From NCBI GenBank assembly GCA_958405195.1, contig CATYDM010000001.1, positions 1 through 64,000 on the forward strand: 64,000 nucleotides of DNA, in the 5' to 3' direction. Positions within the stretch are counted from its first letter, which is position 1, and each line of letters opens with the position of its first letter. The translations under genes were made by a program, and so were the position numbers. Positions 24,585 through 34,053 of the stretch are shown here, in pieces. This DNA comes from an uncultured Collinsella sp. (GTDB taxonomy: Bacteria > Actinomycetota > Coriobacteriia > Coriobacteriales > Coriobacteriaceae). The notes under the pieces are model-generated. The model was not told the DNA's origin, ran no database searches, and saw only the letters and a program-made list of their open reading frames with translations.

Positions 24585-27500
24585 GCGCCTCACCGCACCC
24601 CTGCGCCTTGGCGTTCATGATGAGCATCTGAAGACGGTTCTCCACGTTGGCGAAGCTCACGTCGGGATCGTAGTCGAGCGGCAGGAACTGCGCCGTGGGA
24701 TACTGCTCCTTGAGCGCATGGATGAGCCCGCGCCCCACGACATGGTTGGGCAGACACCCGAACGGCTGCAGGATCACGAAGTTGCGGCAGCCGCGCTTGG
24801 CGTGCTCGAGAATCTCCGCCGGAATCAGCACGCCCTCGCCCGCATCGAACGTATGGTGCAGGATCTTATCGCTCGCGCGCACGAGCTCGGGCATGCGCGT
24901 CGGCGGCTCGTAGAGCGGGCTCGCCGCGCCCAGGCGGTCGCAACGGTCGTGCGCGAGCTCGAACAGGTTGTCCGCCGTGGCGTACCAGGCCTTTTCGGGC
25001 AGCGACAGGTCGACGTGGAACTCGCGCGACTGCGCATGCTTGTAGAAATAGGTCTTGCGGATCACGTCGGTCATGCGCGCCTCGATGACCTCGAGCCCGT
25101 TGTCCTCGAGGTAGCGCTCGATCTCGTGGTTGGCGCCGAGATGGAAATTGAGCAGGTACTCGCCCACGATGAGAACGGTCGGATGCGGGTTCGAGCGGTC
25201 GTACGGAACGGCGTCCATGATCGCAAGCGCGCGTTTGAAGCCCGTCGCCTGGCCTCTCAGCCCGGAGCGCTCCATGCCCTCGATAACCTCATCGAGCGCG
25301 CGGTCGAACGCAGCGTCCGCCGCGCCCTTCTCGAGCTCGTAGGGACGGATGCGCCTAAGCATGGCCTCGAGGGCATCGATCATGGGAAGACCGTAGGCGA
25401 TCTGGATGCTCGGGCCAAGGCCGAGCTTGAAGCCCGGATGCGCATTGTGGGCATCGACGTCGTCGTTGGTGAGCACCGGGACATAGTCGTATCCCGCGTC
25501 GTCGAGCGCGCGGCGCAGCAGGGGCATGTAGTGCGTCAGGCGGCAGTCGCCGATATACTTGCCAGTCACCACGGCGACGTCGTGCGGGTCGTACTTACCG
25601 CTCTCGAGTGCCGCGAGCGCCTCGCCGATCACGATTTGCGCGGGGAAGCAGATGTCGTTGTGCACATAGCGTTTGCCCAGGCGGATGGCATCCTCGCGCC
25701 CGATATCAAGGGCCTCGGCGCGCACGCCCTGATTGCGCATCGCCGCGGTCATGAGCCTGCAGAACGCATGGGAGGTGTTGGGGACCAGCGCGATCTTGTC
25801 GTGCCGGTCGCGCTTGGTGTACTTGACCTTATACGGGTCGTCGAGCGGATGGACCGCGTGCACCCGGGCGCCCTCGGCACGCTCCTCCGCGCGACGACGG
25901 TTGACCGACTCGATAAACGAACGCACGCGAATGCCCATGGGACCGGCGACGTCGCTCTCATCGAGCTTGATCATCATCGGAACCTTGGAGCCCATCTCGC
26001 CCATCATGCGCGCGATCTCGTCGGTGAGATACGCATCGTGGCCGCAGCCGAAGCTGCCCATCTGCACGAGCTCGAGCTCGGGCGTCGATGCGACGATGAC
26101 CGCGCACGACAGCATGCGCGCATGGTAGTTGTTCACGATGTCGATGCGGCTGTTGGAAAGATCGACGTTGCAGACCCCCGGCACCGCATCGGGCGTCAGC
26201 ACGGGGATGCCGCGCTCAGAGAAGAGCTTGGGCAGCCCGTGGTTGACCAGCGGGTCGTTGTGGTACGGGCGCGAAGCGATCACCACCGCGTAGCCGCCGT
26301 CCTCGCGCACGTTCTCGAGCACCTGCCTGCCGCGCAGCTGCAGCTGGTTCTCAAACGTCTGCTGCGCGCGGTCCGCCTGCTCGGTCGCCTTGGCAACCAG
26401 GTCGGCATCGATATCGAAGGTCTCCTTGCACCACGCCTTGAGCTGGCGGTTTCGGTCGCCCTCGTCGTACCAGTGGAACAGCGGCGTATCGAACGGAACG
26501 CCGAAACGCTCCTCCGGGTTATCGGAATTGCGCATCACGTAGGGGTATCCCTTTACGACGGCGCACATCCACTCGCTGGTAGAGGCGGTGTTTTCGGTGG
26601 GCACCGTCGTGATGATGGGCATGAAGATGCGGTCGACGCCGGCGTCGACGAGATTGCGGATGTGCCCGTGGACGAGCTTGGCCGGGAAGCACACGGTGTC
26701 GGATGTGACGTGCGCCAGACCGCGCTCGTACATCGCCTTGGTGCTGCGTCCCGAGACGCGCACCTTAAAGCCGAGCGTGCTGAAGAACGTCGACCAGAAC
26801 GGCATGGTGTCCCAGAACTCGAGCACACGGGGAATGCCGATCGTGACATCGCGCCCCCCGCTGACGGGAACCGTGGGGTACGACTCGAACAGCAGCTTCT
26901 CGCGGTCGACAAAGAGATTGGGGGCAGCCGCGGTCCGGTCGCGCCCCGTGCCGGGTGCCTGTGCCTCGCAAGCACCCTGCGGACGCAGCTCCTCCGCCGC
27001 GGGAACCTCGCGCACGAGCTCATCCCATGAGATGGCGCCGCCGCGCGGGCAGCGATTGCCCGTGACGTAAAGCGAGCCGTCGCCAAATGCCACGACCGCG
27101 CGCTGGCAGCGGTTGTTGCACCGACGGCAGGTAACGCCGCCGAACTCGCGATGCTCGAAGCGCTCCACGGCATCGAGCCCGATAAACGACGTGCCGGCGT
27201 CGCCCTTGCGGCATTCCTCGCGCGCGAGCAGGGCGATACCGATAGCGCCCATCAGCCCCGGGTGGGGCGCACGCGTGACGGGTTTGCCCAGATACTGCTC
27301 GAATGCGCGCAGCACCGCGTCGTTTCGGAACGTGCCGCCCTGGACGACGACTTTGTCGCCCAGACGGTTGAGATTTGAAACGCGAATGACCTTGGTGAAC
27401 ACGTTCTCGATAATCGAACGGCAGAGACCGGCCATGATGTCGCCCGGACCCTTACCGCGCCGCTGCTCGGAAACGACGCTGCTGTTCATGAACACCGTGC

Positions 27501-29007
27501 AGCGGCTGCCGAGAACGGCGGGGGCTTTGGACGAAAATGCCTCGGTCGCGATATCCTCAACGGCTATTCCGAGGTTTTTGGCAAAACCCTCGAGGAACGA
27601 GCCGCAGCCCGCAGAGCACGCCTCGTTGACGACGATATCGGTCAGCACGCCGTGGTTGAGCCAGATGGCCTTCATATCCTGTCCGCCGATGTCGAGCACG
27701 AAGGTCGCATCGGGAACGCATGCGCACGCGGCGCGGGCGTGCGCGACCGTCTCGACCGTATGGTAGTCGGCGTGGAACGCGCGCGCGAAAAGCTCCTCGC
27801 CGTATCCCGTGGTGCCCACGGCATCGATCGCAAGCGTGACTCCCGCTGTCTCCCAGCGGTTCTTCAAGCTGACAAGACCCTGTTGGGCGACGTCGAGCGG
27901 TCTGCCGTTATTAGACGCGTAGAACGAATCGACAAGCTCACCCGCCTCATCGACCAGGGCGAACTTGGTCGTCGTGCTCCCCGAATCGATACCGAGCGCC
28001 ACACGCACCGTCTCTCCGGGCGCATACGCATCCGGACCCTTTGCCGGCGTCTCTTTGCCATGGCGTGCCGTAAAATCCGCCTGCTCGGCAGGTGTGGCAA
28101 AAAAGGGCTGGGCAAGACGTCCCTCCCCGCTTGCGGGCGCGACCGTCTCGAGCTTATCCAGCCGGACAAAAGCGTCGGGAAGGTCGATCGGTTGGGACGA
28201 TGCGAACATGTCGGTCAGCGACAGGGCGGCACCGCGCGCGACCATGATCTGCGGATCGCGCGGGACGATAACCTGATCGTCCGATAGATTCAGTTGCTCC
28301 CGGAACACGCGGACCAGTGTGGGGTTGTAGGCGAGCGTACCGCCCTCGAAGATTACCGGTGGCTCGATGTCGATACCCTGGGCCAGACCGCCGATCGTTT
28401 GGCGGGCGACCGCGTGAAGCGCCGAAAGCGCCAGGTCGGTGGTAGGAATGCCCTCGTTGAGCAGCGGCTGGATATCGGTCTTTGCGTACACGCCGCAGCG
28501 GCCCGAGACCTCGTGGACGGTCGTTCCCCGGCTTGCGAGCTGCTCGAACTCGCCCGATTCGGTGCCGACCCCCATGAGCTTTGCCATCTCGTCGATAAAT
28601 GCACCGGTACCGCCTGCGCACGAGCCGTTCATGCGCATGTCGGCAACCTCGATGTCTCCCTTATCGTTGGTGCGGAAGAAGATCATCTTGGCGTCTTGGC
28701 CGCCCAGCTCGATGGCGCAGCGCGTCTGCGGATAGAACCTGCTGATCGCGAGCGCGTTGGCGACCACCTCCTGAACGTACGAGGCGCCCAGCGCGGTCGC
28801 GATATCGCGCGCACCCGAGCCGGCCACCGCAACGCGCAGTGACTCATGGGGAAAGCGCTCGGCGAGCTCGCCGAGCATGGCGCGCACGCTCGCTGTCTGA
28901 CACGCCCCGTGGCGGCGATATCCCCACCACGCCTCGGTCATATCCTCGTGCATCGCGTAAACTTTGGTCGTCGTCGACCCTATGTCCAGTCCTACTAGCA
29001 ACGCCAT
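24568..29007 (-). CDS. Large acyl-CoA dehydratase activase-type protein (two BadF/BcrA domains plus HgdB-like region)
   Basis: A 1479-residue multidomain protein. Residues 1-270 and about 335-600 are two ASKHA activase domains (DIGSTTTK; DSGSTTTK) of the 2-hydroxyglutaryl-CoA dehydratase activator type, with cysteines Cys130 and Cys464/Cys468 suited to a bridging Fe-S cluster. A Cys-rich knuckle follows at Cys627/630/634. The remaining 800 residues combine DUF2229 and a dehydratase-subunit (HgdB)-like domain. Related giant proteins are common in anaerobes, but their substrate is unknown. GGAGC precedes the ATG. Confidence 0.85.
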   Translation of the reverse strand: MALLVGLDIGSTTTKVYAMHEDMTEAWWGYRRHGACQTASVRAMLGELAERFPHESLRVAVAGSGARDIATALGASYVQEVVANALAISRFYPQTRCAIELGGQDAKMIFFRTNDKGDIEVADMRMNGSCAGGTGAFIDEMAKLMGVGTESGEFEQLASRGTTVHEVSGRCGVYAKTDIQPLLNEGIPTTDLALSALHAVARQTIGGLAQGIDIEPPVIFEGGTLAYNPTLVRVFREQLNLSDDQVIVPRDPQIMVARGAALSLTDMFASSQPIDLPDAFVRLDKLETVAPASGEGRLAQPFFATPAEQADFTARHGKETPAKGPDAYAPGETVRVALGIDSGSTTTKFALVDEAGELVDSFYASNNGRPLDVAQQGLVSLKNRWETAGVTLAIDAVGTTGYGEELFARAFHADYHTVETVAHARAACACVPDATFVLDIGGQDMKAIWLNHGVLTDIVVNEACSAGCGSFLEGFAKNLGIAVEDIATEAFSSKAPAVLGSRCTVFMNSSVVSEQRRGKGPGDIMAGLCRSIIENVFTKVIRVSNLNRLGDKVVVQGGTFRNDAVLRAFEQYLGKPVTRAPHPGLMGAIGIALLAREECRKGDAGTSFIGLDAVERFEHREFGGVTCRRCNNRCQRAVVAFGDGSLYVTGNRCPRGGAISWDELVREVPAAEELRPQGACEAQAPGTGRDRTAAAPNLFVDREKLLFESYPTVPVSGGRDVTIGIPRVLEFWDTMPFWSTFFSTLGFKVRVSGRSTKAMYERGLAHVTSDTVCFPAKLVHGHIRNLVDAGVDRIFMPIITTVPTENTASTSEWMCAVVKGYPYVMRNSDNPEERFGVPFDTPLFHWYDEGDRNRQLKAWCKETFDIDADLVAKATEQADRAQQTFENQLQLRGRQVLENVREDGGYAVVIASRPYHNDPLVNHGLPKLFSERGIPVLTPDAVPGVCNVDLSNSRIDIVNNYHARMLSCAVIVASTPELELVQMGSFGCGHDAYLTDEIARMMGEMGSKVPMMIKLDESDVAGPMGIRVRSFIESVNRRRAEERAEGARVHAVHPLDDPYKVKYTKRDRHDKIALVPNTSHAFCRLMTAAMRNQGVRAEALDIGREDAIRLGKRYVHNDICFPAQIVIGEALAALESGKYDPHDVAVVTGKYIGDCRLTHYMPLLRRALDDAGYDYVPVLTNDDVDAHNAHPGFKLGLGPSIQIAYGLPMIDALEAMLRRIRPYELEKGAADAAFDRALDEVIEGMERSGLRGQATGFKRALAIMDAVPYDRSNPHPTVLIVGEYLLNFHLGANHEIERYLEDNGLEVIEARMTDVIRKTYFYKHAQSREFHVDLSLPEKAWYATADNLFELAHDRCDRLGAASPLYEPPTRMPELVRASDKILHHTFDAGEGVLIPAEILEHAKRGCRNFVILQPFGCLPNHVVGRGLIHALKEQYPTAQFLPLDYDPDVSFANVENRLQMLIMNAKAQGCGEAHGETA

Positions 29008-29056
29008 AATGCTCCGTCTCTCGCATTTTTCCCGCTAGAGATATACCACTCTACGT

Positions 29057-29077
29057 AATACAACAGACTGTTGTATT
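29057..29077 (-). promoter_or_regulatory. 21-bp perfect palindrome, likely TetR operator
   Basis: AATACAACAG-A-CTGTTGTATT is perfectly symmetric and lies 50 bases upstream of the activase gene start. The second gene of that operon encodes a TetR regulator, whose family binds such palindromes, so autoregulation is the simplest reading. Confidence 0.75.
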
Positions 29078-29094
29078 TAAACTCCGTATAAAAA

Positions 29095-29122
29095 GCGGCT
29101 GCCGAAACGCTTCAGCAGCCGC
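29095..29122 (-). terminator. Terminator of the DUF2798 gene
   Basis: 8-bp GC-rich arms (29095-29102 and 29115-29122) followed on the minus strand by TTTTTAT. It lies between the DUF2798 gene and the promoter of the activase operon. Confidence 0.8.
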
Positions 29123-29288
29123 CGAATGCACCAACAGATTGTTCTGCGCGCTAGCACGTCGGGCAACGGAGCAGCACGGGCCCTCCGGTCATGCGCACCG
29201 CTCACGCCCGCGATGTCGCCGAGAGAGCTATCCACGCTTAGGGCTCCAACCAAGCAAGTCGCCCGCGCTCAGCAGATCCCTAAGCGAG

Positions 29289-29837
29289 CTACTCGCACTC
29301 AGGAGCCATAGCCTGCTCCAAGAGCTCGGCATGCTCCTCCTCGAAAACCGTCCCCACAGGGAAGGCGCGACGGAAGACGAAGTGGGAAATCGGACCGGCT
29401 ACCAAAAGGTTCCACGGCAGCGCCATCACAAAATTATGCGGGATGTTGATCATCCAGATCGCGGGCACGGAATACAGGTTCGCAAGGATGCCGCCGGGCA
29501 TGTGCGTCAGACCCTCGCAGGCACCGTACAGCGACATGATGATAACCATGGGAACGACCATGCAGGAGCTGACGGCGAGCGTCATGGCAAGCGGCGAGCT
29601 CTTGCCCGGCGTGACCAAGTACTTAAAGGCGAAACCCTTGGCGAGCGGGCTGGCGACGAACCAGTCGCAGCACATGGCAAAAATGTAGGCAACGGGGAAG
29701 CCGAGCCACGCAGCGGCAACGACCTCGCCGTTGATGGCCCCGTGCTGCAGGGCAACGTTGTAGATGCTCATCCAGAGCACCATGCAAAAGCACATGATAA
29801 AGGTGAACAGCAGGCTCTCTCGTTTGTTGATAGGCAT
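29289..29837 (-). CDS. DUF2798-family membrane protein
   Basis: A 182-residue integral membrane protein with four predicted hydrophobic helices in two similar halves (around LLFTFIMCFCMVLWM and MTLAVSSCMVVPMVIIMSL), the DUF2798 pattern. The function of the family is not known. MPINKRESLLF at 29837 is taken as the start because the longer frame (to 29897) runs into the upstream terminator. A short charged C-terminal tail (FEEEHAELLEQA) follows the last helix. It is flanked by terminators on both sides and is probably monocistronic. Confidence 0.75.
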   Translation of the reverse strand: MPINKRESLLFTFIMCFCMVLWMSIYNVALQHGAINGEVVAAAWLGFPVAYIFAMCCDWFVASPLAKGFAFKYLVTPGKSSPLAMTLAVSSCMVVPMVIIMSLYGACEGLTHMPGGILANLYSVPAIWMINIPHNFVMALPWNLLVAGPISHFVFRRAFPVGTVFEEEHAELLEQAMAPECE

Positions 29838-29885
29838 GAAGGGCAGATTCCTTTCTGTGTTACGCCGCGGCACCACGCAACAAAA

Positions 29886-29932
29886 ACGGGCGGGCAAGAT
29901 GGAGCTGTTGGGACTTCATCTCGCCCGCCCGT
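29886..29932 (-). terminator. Terminator between the ThrE-type and DUF2798 genes
   Basis: 10-bp GC-rich arms (29886-29895 and 29923-29932), extended by partly paired flanks, with TTTTG following on the minus strand. Confidence 0.65.
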
Positions 29933-30045
29933 GTTACGCGCGTCTGCGACTACTTATGTGGTGGAACTACCCTAACACGAACGGCGCGCGCTTCGTAAGC
30001 GTTGAGTTTGTGGAGATGCAGGGCACCAAAACCCCCGACCCCATA

Positions 30046-30112
30046 AGTTGCGGTGGAATACGGACTGTTTTGACCCTTTAAGCAACAATTCAGTCCCTAT
30101 TTCACCGCAACT
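30046..30112. repeat. Inverted repeat with 22-bp arms
   Basis: Arms 30046-30067 and 30091-30112 match at 20 of 22 positions (AGTTGCGGTG...GGACTG). The element directly follows the stop-abutting hairpin of the ThrE-type gene. No open frame is present. Confidence 0.65.
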
Positions 30113-30115
30113 CAT

Positions 30116-30148
30116 TTGGTGCAAAGTAACCTGTCCCCCTTGCACCAA
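30116..30148 (-). repeat. Stop-abutting stem-loop after the ThrE-type gene
   Basis: 9-bp perfect arms TTGGTGCAA / TTGCACCAA (30116-30124 and 30140-30148) touch the stop codon at 30149. The minus-strand loop reads GGGGGACAGGTTACT. The core GGGACAGGTT recurs in the loops at 37722-37758 and 63932-63968. Confidence 0.75.
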
Positions 30149-31717
30149 TTAGCTGGTATGGCGCCAGCGAGGGTCGGTGAGGGTTCTCGCCACGCCCAAG
30201 CCAACGGGCAGAAACGCCACGATGAGCACTGCGCGCACAAACCAGCCGAGCATGTTGACCGTGTCGAAGGTGCACATGTAATACATAGAGCGATAGAGAT
30301 ACAGACCGGGCACCATAATGACAATCGAAGGCACCGTGAGGGCGATGCGCGGGTAGGTGAGCTTGACTTCGGCCAAGCTTGCCAGCAGACCCGATACCAG
30401 CGCGCCGATAAACGCTGCTGCCTCGGGAGGCATTCCCGTGCTGAGGCCCAGGAAGGGAATCATCGTCGGCGCATCGACAAGGGTCAGACGCAGGGTATTG
30501 GACACGGCGCCGATCAACCCAGCTGCCGCGGCCATCTTTACCGGGCTGTTGAACATCACCGAGAAGCCGAATACGCCAACGAAGCTCATCACCACGCGCA
30601 GGAGCGTAAGGGCAAGCGGCGAAAGGCCCAGTGGGGCAAAGTCGTCCGGCGCCAGGCCAACACACTCGGCAACCATCCAACCTACGAGCGTCGCCATCAC
30701 AATAATCGATACGGCATATGAAAGGCGCTCGATACCGCTTCGCATGTCGAGCTTGGCGATGTCGAGGCCCGCCGTAATGAGCGGAAAGCCGGGAATCACA
30801 AAGAGCATGGCGCCGATATAGCCTTCTTGGTGCGACATTGCCCCCGGTATGACCTGGCCAAGGCCGAGCAATGCCAGCAGATACGAAACGCAAGCGAGCG
30901 CAACGCCGGTCGTCAGCGCGCTGAACTGACCAAGGCCTTGCTTGAGAATATGGGAGCGGGCAAAGTTGCCGACACCCGCGCCCACAAACGCGCAGGCCAT
31001 CTCGATAGGGCCGCCGCCGAGCAAAAAGACGAAGGCGCCGCAAGCACAAGCTGCCGCAAGGCCCTGTTGCCAGGGAGAGTAATCGGGTTTTGAACTCTCA
31101 ACGGTCTTGAGCATCTCGTGGTATTCGTGCACGGTAAACCGGCGCCCATACGTCTCGATTTCCTTTAAGAAGCTCTCCATCATCCAAATGCGATGGGTAT
31201 TGACTCCCGTTGTGGGCAGGCTGACAACCTCGTTAAAGCAGTGGCCATCTTCGATGCAGGTGCACTCAAACGACAGAAGACTTAAGTCAACGTGGATGGT
31301 GACACCGAGTACGGCGGCAACACGATTCATGGTATCGCGCACGCGCCAGGCACCCGTTCCGCTTGCCAGCATAAGCATGCCGGTGCGGCAGATGATGGAT
31401 GATTTATCGGTGAGCGGCGCATCGACGGCAAGCTCATCGCCTGCCGTCACGATCTGGTGCCAGTCAGTTTTCATATGGAGCGCGCCGGCACGAACGCCGT
31501 GGTGCATGGGGGCTCTCGAAAGCAGCGAGTCAAGGCGCGAAGGCTGTGGGGGCTCCGTTAATTCGCCCTCGTCCTCGTCGGGCTCTTCATCGACCAGATC
31601 AAATGAGTCAAGCGGCGCTGGCTCGCGACGGTCGATCAGCTCCTCGTCCTCATCATCAAAGTAATTGAACTGATCGAGCATGTCCTCTTCGATTGAACGC
31701 TCGCTCGCGTCGTCCAT
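30149..31717 (-). CDS. Threonine/serine exporter family protein (ThrE-like)
   Basis: A 522-residue inner-membrane protein with the ThrE architecture. An acidic N-terminal extension (about 1-75) precedes a DUF1212-type domain containing SLLSFECTCIEDGHC, then about ten membrane helices ending in a DUF3815-like half. Corynebacterium ThrE exports threonine and serine by proton exchange. Both halves are fused here, as in ThrE; other Gram-positives often split them. GGGAG lies 7 bases before the ATG. Substrate is inferred from the family only. Confidence 0.85.
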   Translation of the reverse strand: MDDASERSIEEDMLDQFNYFDDEDEELIDRREPAPLDSFDLVDEEPDEDEGELTEPPQPSRLDSLLSRAPMHHGVRAGALHMKTDWHQIVTAGDELAVDAPLTDKSSIICRTGMLMLASGTGAWRVRDTMNRVAAVLGVTIHVDLSLLSFECTCIEDGHCFNEVVSLPTTGVNTHRIWMMESFLKEIETYGRRFTVHEYHEMLKTVESSKPDYSPWQQGLAAACACGAFVFLLGGGPIEMACAFVGAGVGNFARSHILKQGLGQFSALTTGVALACVSYLLALLGLGQVIPGAMSHQEGYIGAMLFVIPGFPLITAGLDIAKLDMRSGIERLSYAVSIIVMATLVGWMVAECVGLAPDDFAPLGLSPLALTLLRVVMSFVGVFGFSVMFNSPVKMAAAAGLIGAVSNTLRLTLVDAPTMIPFLGLSTGMPPEAAAFIGALVSGLLASLAEVKLTYPRIALTVPSIVIMVPGLYLYRSMYYMCTFDTVNMLGWFVRAVLIVAFLPVGLGVARTLTDPRWRHTS

Positions 31718-31838
31718 ATAGACGCTCCCTTCCTACCGACTAACCCCCATCCTAGGCAGCAACGGCTAAAGGAAACATAAAAGAGACGGCTGTCATGCAT
31801 GGAAGGCGCAAACCCCCAATGCGTCGGTAGACCCCCTA

Positions 31839-31890
31839 GTCATTGGGGACGTTCTTAAATGACCAGTCAAACAAGAACGTCCCCAATGAC
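31839..31890. repeat. Perfect 18-bp inverted repeat between lysS and the ThrE-type gene
   Basis: Arms 31839-31856 and 31873-31890 (GTCATTGGGGACGTTCTT and its complement) are perfect around a 16-base loop. No T-run follows. It looks like an intergenic repeat rather than a terminator. Confidence 0.7.
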
Positions 31891-31979
31891 TACTCCGGCA
31901 ACGCCGATGTTTTGGCAACGCCAGCGCCCTTGAAGTTGAACGTCAGATTGTCCAAATGCGGCCCGCGCAGCGTCGAGCC

Positions 31980-32006
31980 GTTACGCGGTTCGTAGAACCG
32001 CGTAAC
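31980..32006 (-). repeat. GTTACGCGG stem-loop after lysS
   Basis: 12-bp perfect arms (31980-31991 and 31995-32006) with a 3-base loop begin 3 bases after the lysS stop. A near-identical hairpin with a compensatory base change follows dtd at 36496-36523. Confidence 0.75.
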
Positions 32007-32009
32007 TAG

Positions 32010-33974
32010 TTAGTACATCTTTGCGCCGGCGGGGATGGAGGCGTCGAGCTGGATCAGGTTGAGGCGCTCCTCACCATCCTCCTCGTGGACAGCGCTGATC
32101 AGCATGCCGCAGCTGGGAATACCCATCATCTTGCGCGGAGGCAGGTTGGTGATGGCGAGCAAGGTCTTGCCGACCAGGTCCTCGGGCTCGTAATAAGCGT
32201 GAATACCGGAGAGGATGGTGCGGTCGGTACCGGTACCGTCGTCGAGCGTAAAGTTCAGCAGCTTCTTGGACTTCTTGACGGCCTCGCATGCCTTGACCTT
32301 CACAGCGCGGAAATCGCTCTTGGAGAAGGTATCAAAGTCGACGAACTCCTCAAACAGCGGCTCAACGGCGATCTTGGAGTAATCGAGCGTGGGCTTAAGC
32401 GACTTAACGAATGGGCTCGCGGCGTTGCCGGCCTCTGCAGCCTTGGCGGCAGCGGCACCGGACTGGAAACCCTTCTCGGGCTTCATGTGCGGGAACAGCA
32501 GGACGTCGCGGATAGAAGCCTGGTTAGTAAGCAGCATGACCACGCGGTCGATACCAATGCCAATGCCGCCGGCGGGAGGCATACCGTACTCGAGGGCGCG
32601 CACGTAGTCCTCGTCATACTCCATAGCCTCATCGTCGCCGCCGGCCTTCTCGGCCATCTGGGCAGCAAAGCGCTCAGCCTGGTCGACCGGGTCGTTGAGC
32701 TCGGAGAATGCGTTGGCGTACTCGTGGCCGGCGATGACCAGCTCAAAGCGGTGAGTCAAACGCGGGTCGTCCTCAAAACGCTTAGCGAGCGGGCTGACCT
32801 CGATGGGGTAATCGCACACGAAGGTCGGGTTGACGATGGTGTCCTCGCCCAGCTCATCGTAAATCTCGGCGATGATCTTGCCGGCAGTCCACTCGGGCTT
32901 GATCTCCAGGCCCTTCTCGCGCGCGGCGGCAGCAAGCTCCTCGACCGGCGTGTCGATGGTGACCTGCTTGCCGAGCACGTCGGAGACGATGTCGGTCATG
33001 GGACGGCTGGCCCACTCACCAGAAAGGTCGATGGTCTGGCCCTGGTACTCGATGACCTCGGGGTTGCCGATGGCCTTGTTAGCCGCCTTAATGACACCCT
33101 GGGCGAGCGCCTTCATGCCCTCGAGGTCTGAGAAGGCACGGTAGGCCTCCATCGTGGTGAACTCGGGGTTGTGGGTGAGGTCCATGCCCTCGTTGCGGAA
33201 GATGCGGCCGATCTCGAACACGCGCTCAAAACCACCGACGATGCAGCGCTTGAGATGGAGCTCGGTGGCAATACGCAGGTAGCACTCCTGATCGAGCGCG
33301 TTGAAGTGGGTAATGAACGGCTTGGCGGTAGCGCCGCCCTGGATGGTCTGCAGGATGGGGGTCTCGACCTCCATGTAACCGTCGGACTCCATAAAGCGAC
33401 GGAAGGTAGAGAGAATCTGCGAACGCTTACGGAAGGTCTCGCGAACGTCGTCGTTGGCGATCAGGTCGACATAGCGCTGGCGATAGCGGGTCTCCTTGTC
33501 GGAAAGACCGTGGAACTTCTCGGGCAGTGGACGAACGGCCTTGGAAAGCAGGGTCGCGCTCTTAGGGGCAACGGAAAGCTGGCCGCGCTGGGTGCGCACG
33601 ACCACGCCGGTCACGCCCAGGATGTCGCCCAGGTCGAGGGCCTTGAGCGTATTCCAGGCAGCCTCGTCCATGTCGTTGATGCGGCAGAACAGCTGAATCT
33701 CGGCAGTCGCATCGCGCACGACGATGAACATTATCTTGCCCTGGCCGCGCTTGGCGACCACGCGGCCGGCGATCTTCACGACGTCCTCGGTGTCCTCGCC
33801 ATCGGCAAGCTCGGCGTACTTAGTCTCGATATCGGCGACGTAGTCCTCAAGCTCAGAGTGCTCGGGATAGGGGTTCTGGCCCGCCTCGAACAGGGCGGCG
33901 CGCTTGGCCAGGCGGGTGGCGCGCTCGTCGTTGAGCGTCGATGCCTGATCGGCGGCGTTCTGGTTCTCTGCCAT
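32010..33974 (-). CDS. lysS: Lysyl-tRNA synthetase (class II) with C-terminal tRNA-binding domain
   Basis: The first 505 or so residues are a complete class II LysRS: N-terminal OB-fold anticodon domain, motif 2 (VFEIGRIFRNEGMDLTHNPE) and motif 3 (GIGIGIDRVVMLLT). After a 35-residue Ala-rich linker comes a second OB fold (about residues 543-654; KVKACEAV...LLNFTLDDG, LPPRKMMGIPSCGMLIS) of the Trbp111/MetG C-terminal type. Most bacterial LysRS stop near 500 residues, so the 654-residue length is unusual. The added domain should tighten tRNA binding or promote dimerisation. GAGGAG precedes the ATG. Confidence 0.95.
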   Translation of the reverse strand: MAENQNAADQASTLNDERATRLAKRAALFEAGQNPYPEHSELEDYVADIETKYAELADGEDTEDVVKIAGRVVAKRGQGKIMFIVVRDATAEIQLFCRINDMDEAAWNTLKALDLGDILGVTGVVVRTQRGQLSVAPKSATLLSKAVRPLPEKFHGLSDKETRYRQRYVDLIANDDVRETFRKRSQILSTFRRFMESDGYMEVETPILQTIQGGATAKPFITHFNALDQECYLRIATELHLKRCIVGGFERVFEIGRIFRNEGMDLTHNPEFTTMEAYRAFSDLEGMKALAQGVIKAANKAIGNPEVIEYQGQTIDLSGEWASRPMTDIVSDVLGKQVTIDTPVEELAAAAREKGLEIKPEWTAGKIIAEIYDELGEDTIVNPTFVCDYPIEVSPLAKRFEDDPRLTHRFELVIAGHEYANAFSELNDPVDQAERFAAQMAEKAGGDDEAMEYDEDYVRALEYGMPPAGGIGIGIDRVVMLLTNQASIRDVLLFPHMKPEKGFQSGAAAAKAAEAGNAASPFVKSLKPTLDYSKIAVEPLFEEFVDFDTFSKSDFRAVKVKACEAVKKSKKLLNFTLDDGTGTDRTILSGIHAYYEPEDLVGKTLLAITNLPPRKMMGIPSCGMLISAVHEEDGEERLNLIQLDASIPAGAKMY

Positions 33975-33996
33975 AAGTTAGCTCCTCAAACTAAAA

Positions 33997-34025
33997 CGCT
34001 CCCCAGGATTCGGTCCCAGGGAGCG
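33997..34025 (-). terminator. Terminator between greA and lysS
   Basis: 7-bp arms (33997-34003 and 34019-34025) with extra internal pairing; TTTTAG follows on the minus strand. Confidence 0.75.
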
Positions 34026-34053
34026 AAAACATACCTTTACGCGGGACCGTGGT

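Noticed and set aside
24568..29007. Gene fusion artefact or frameshift in the 1479-residue protein
   Set aside because: Both activase domains and the dehydratase-like part are in one frame with intact motifs, as in known giant family members.
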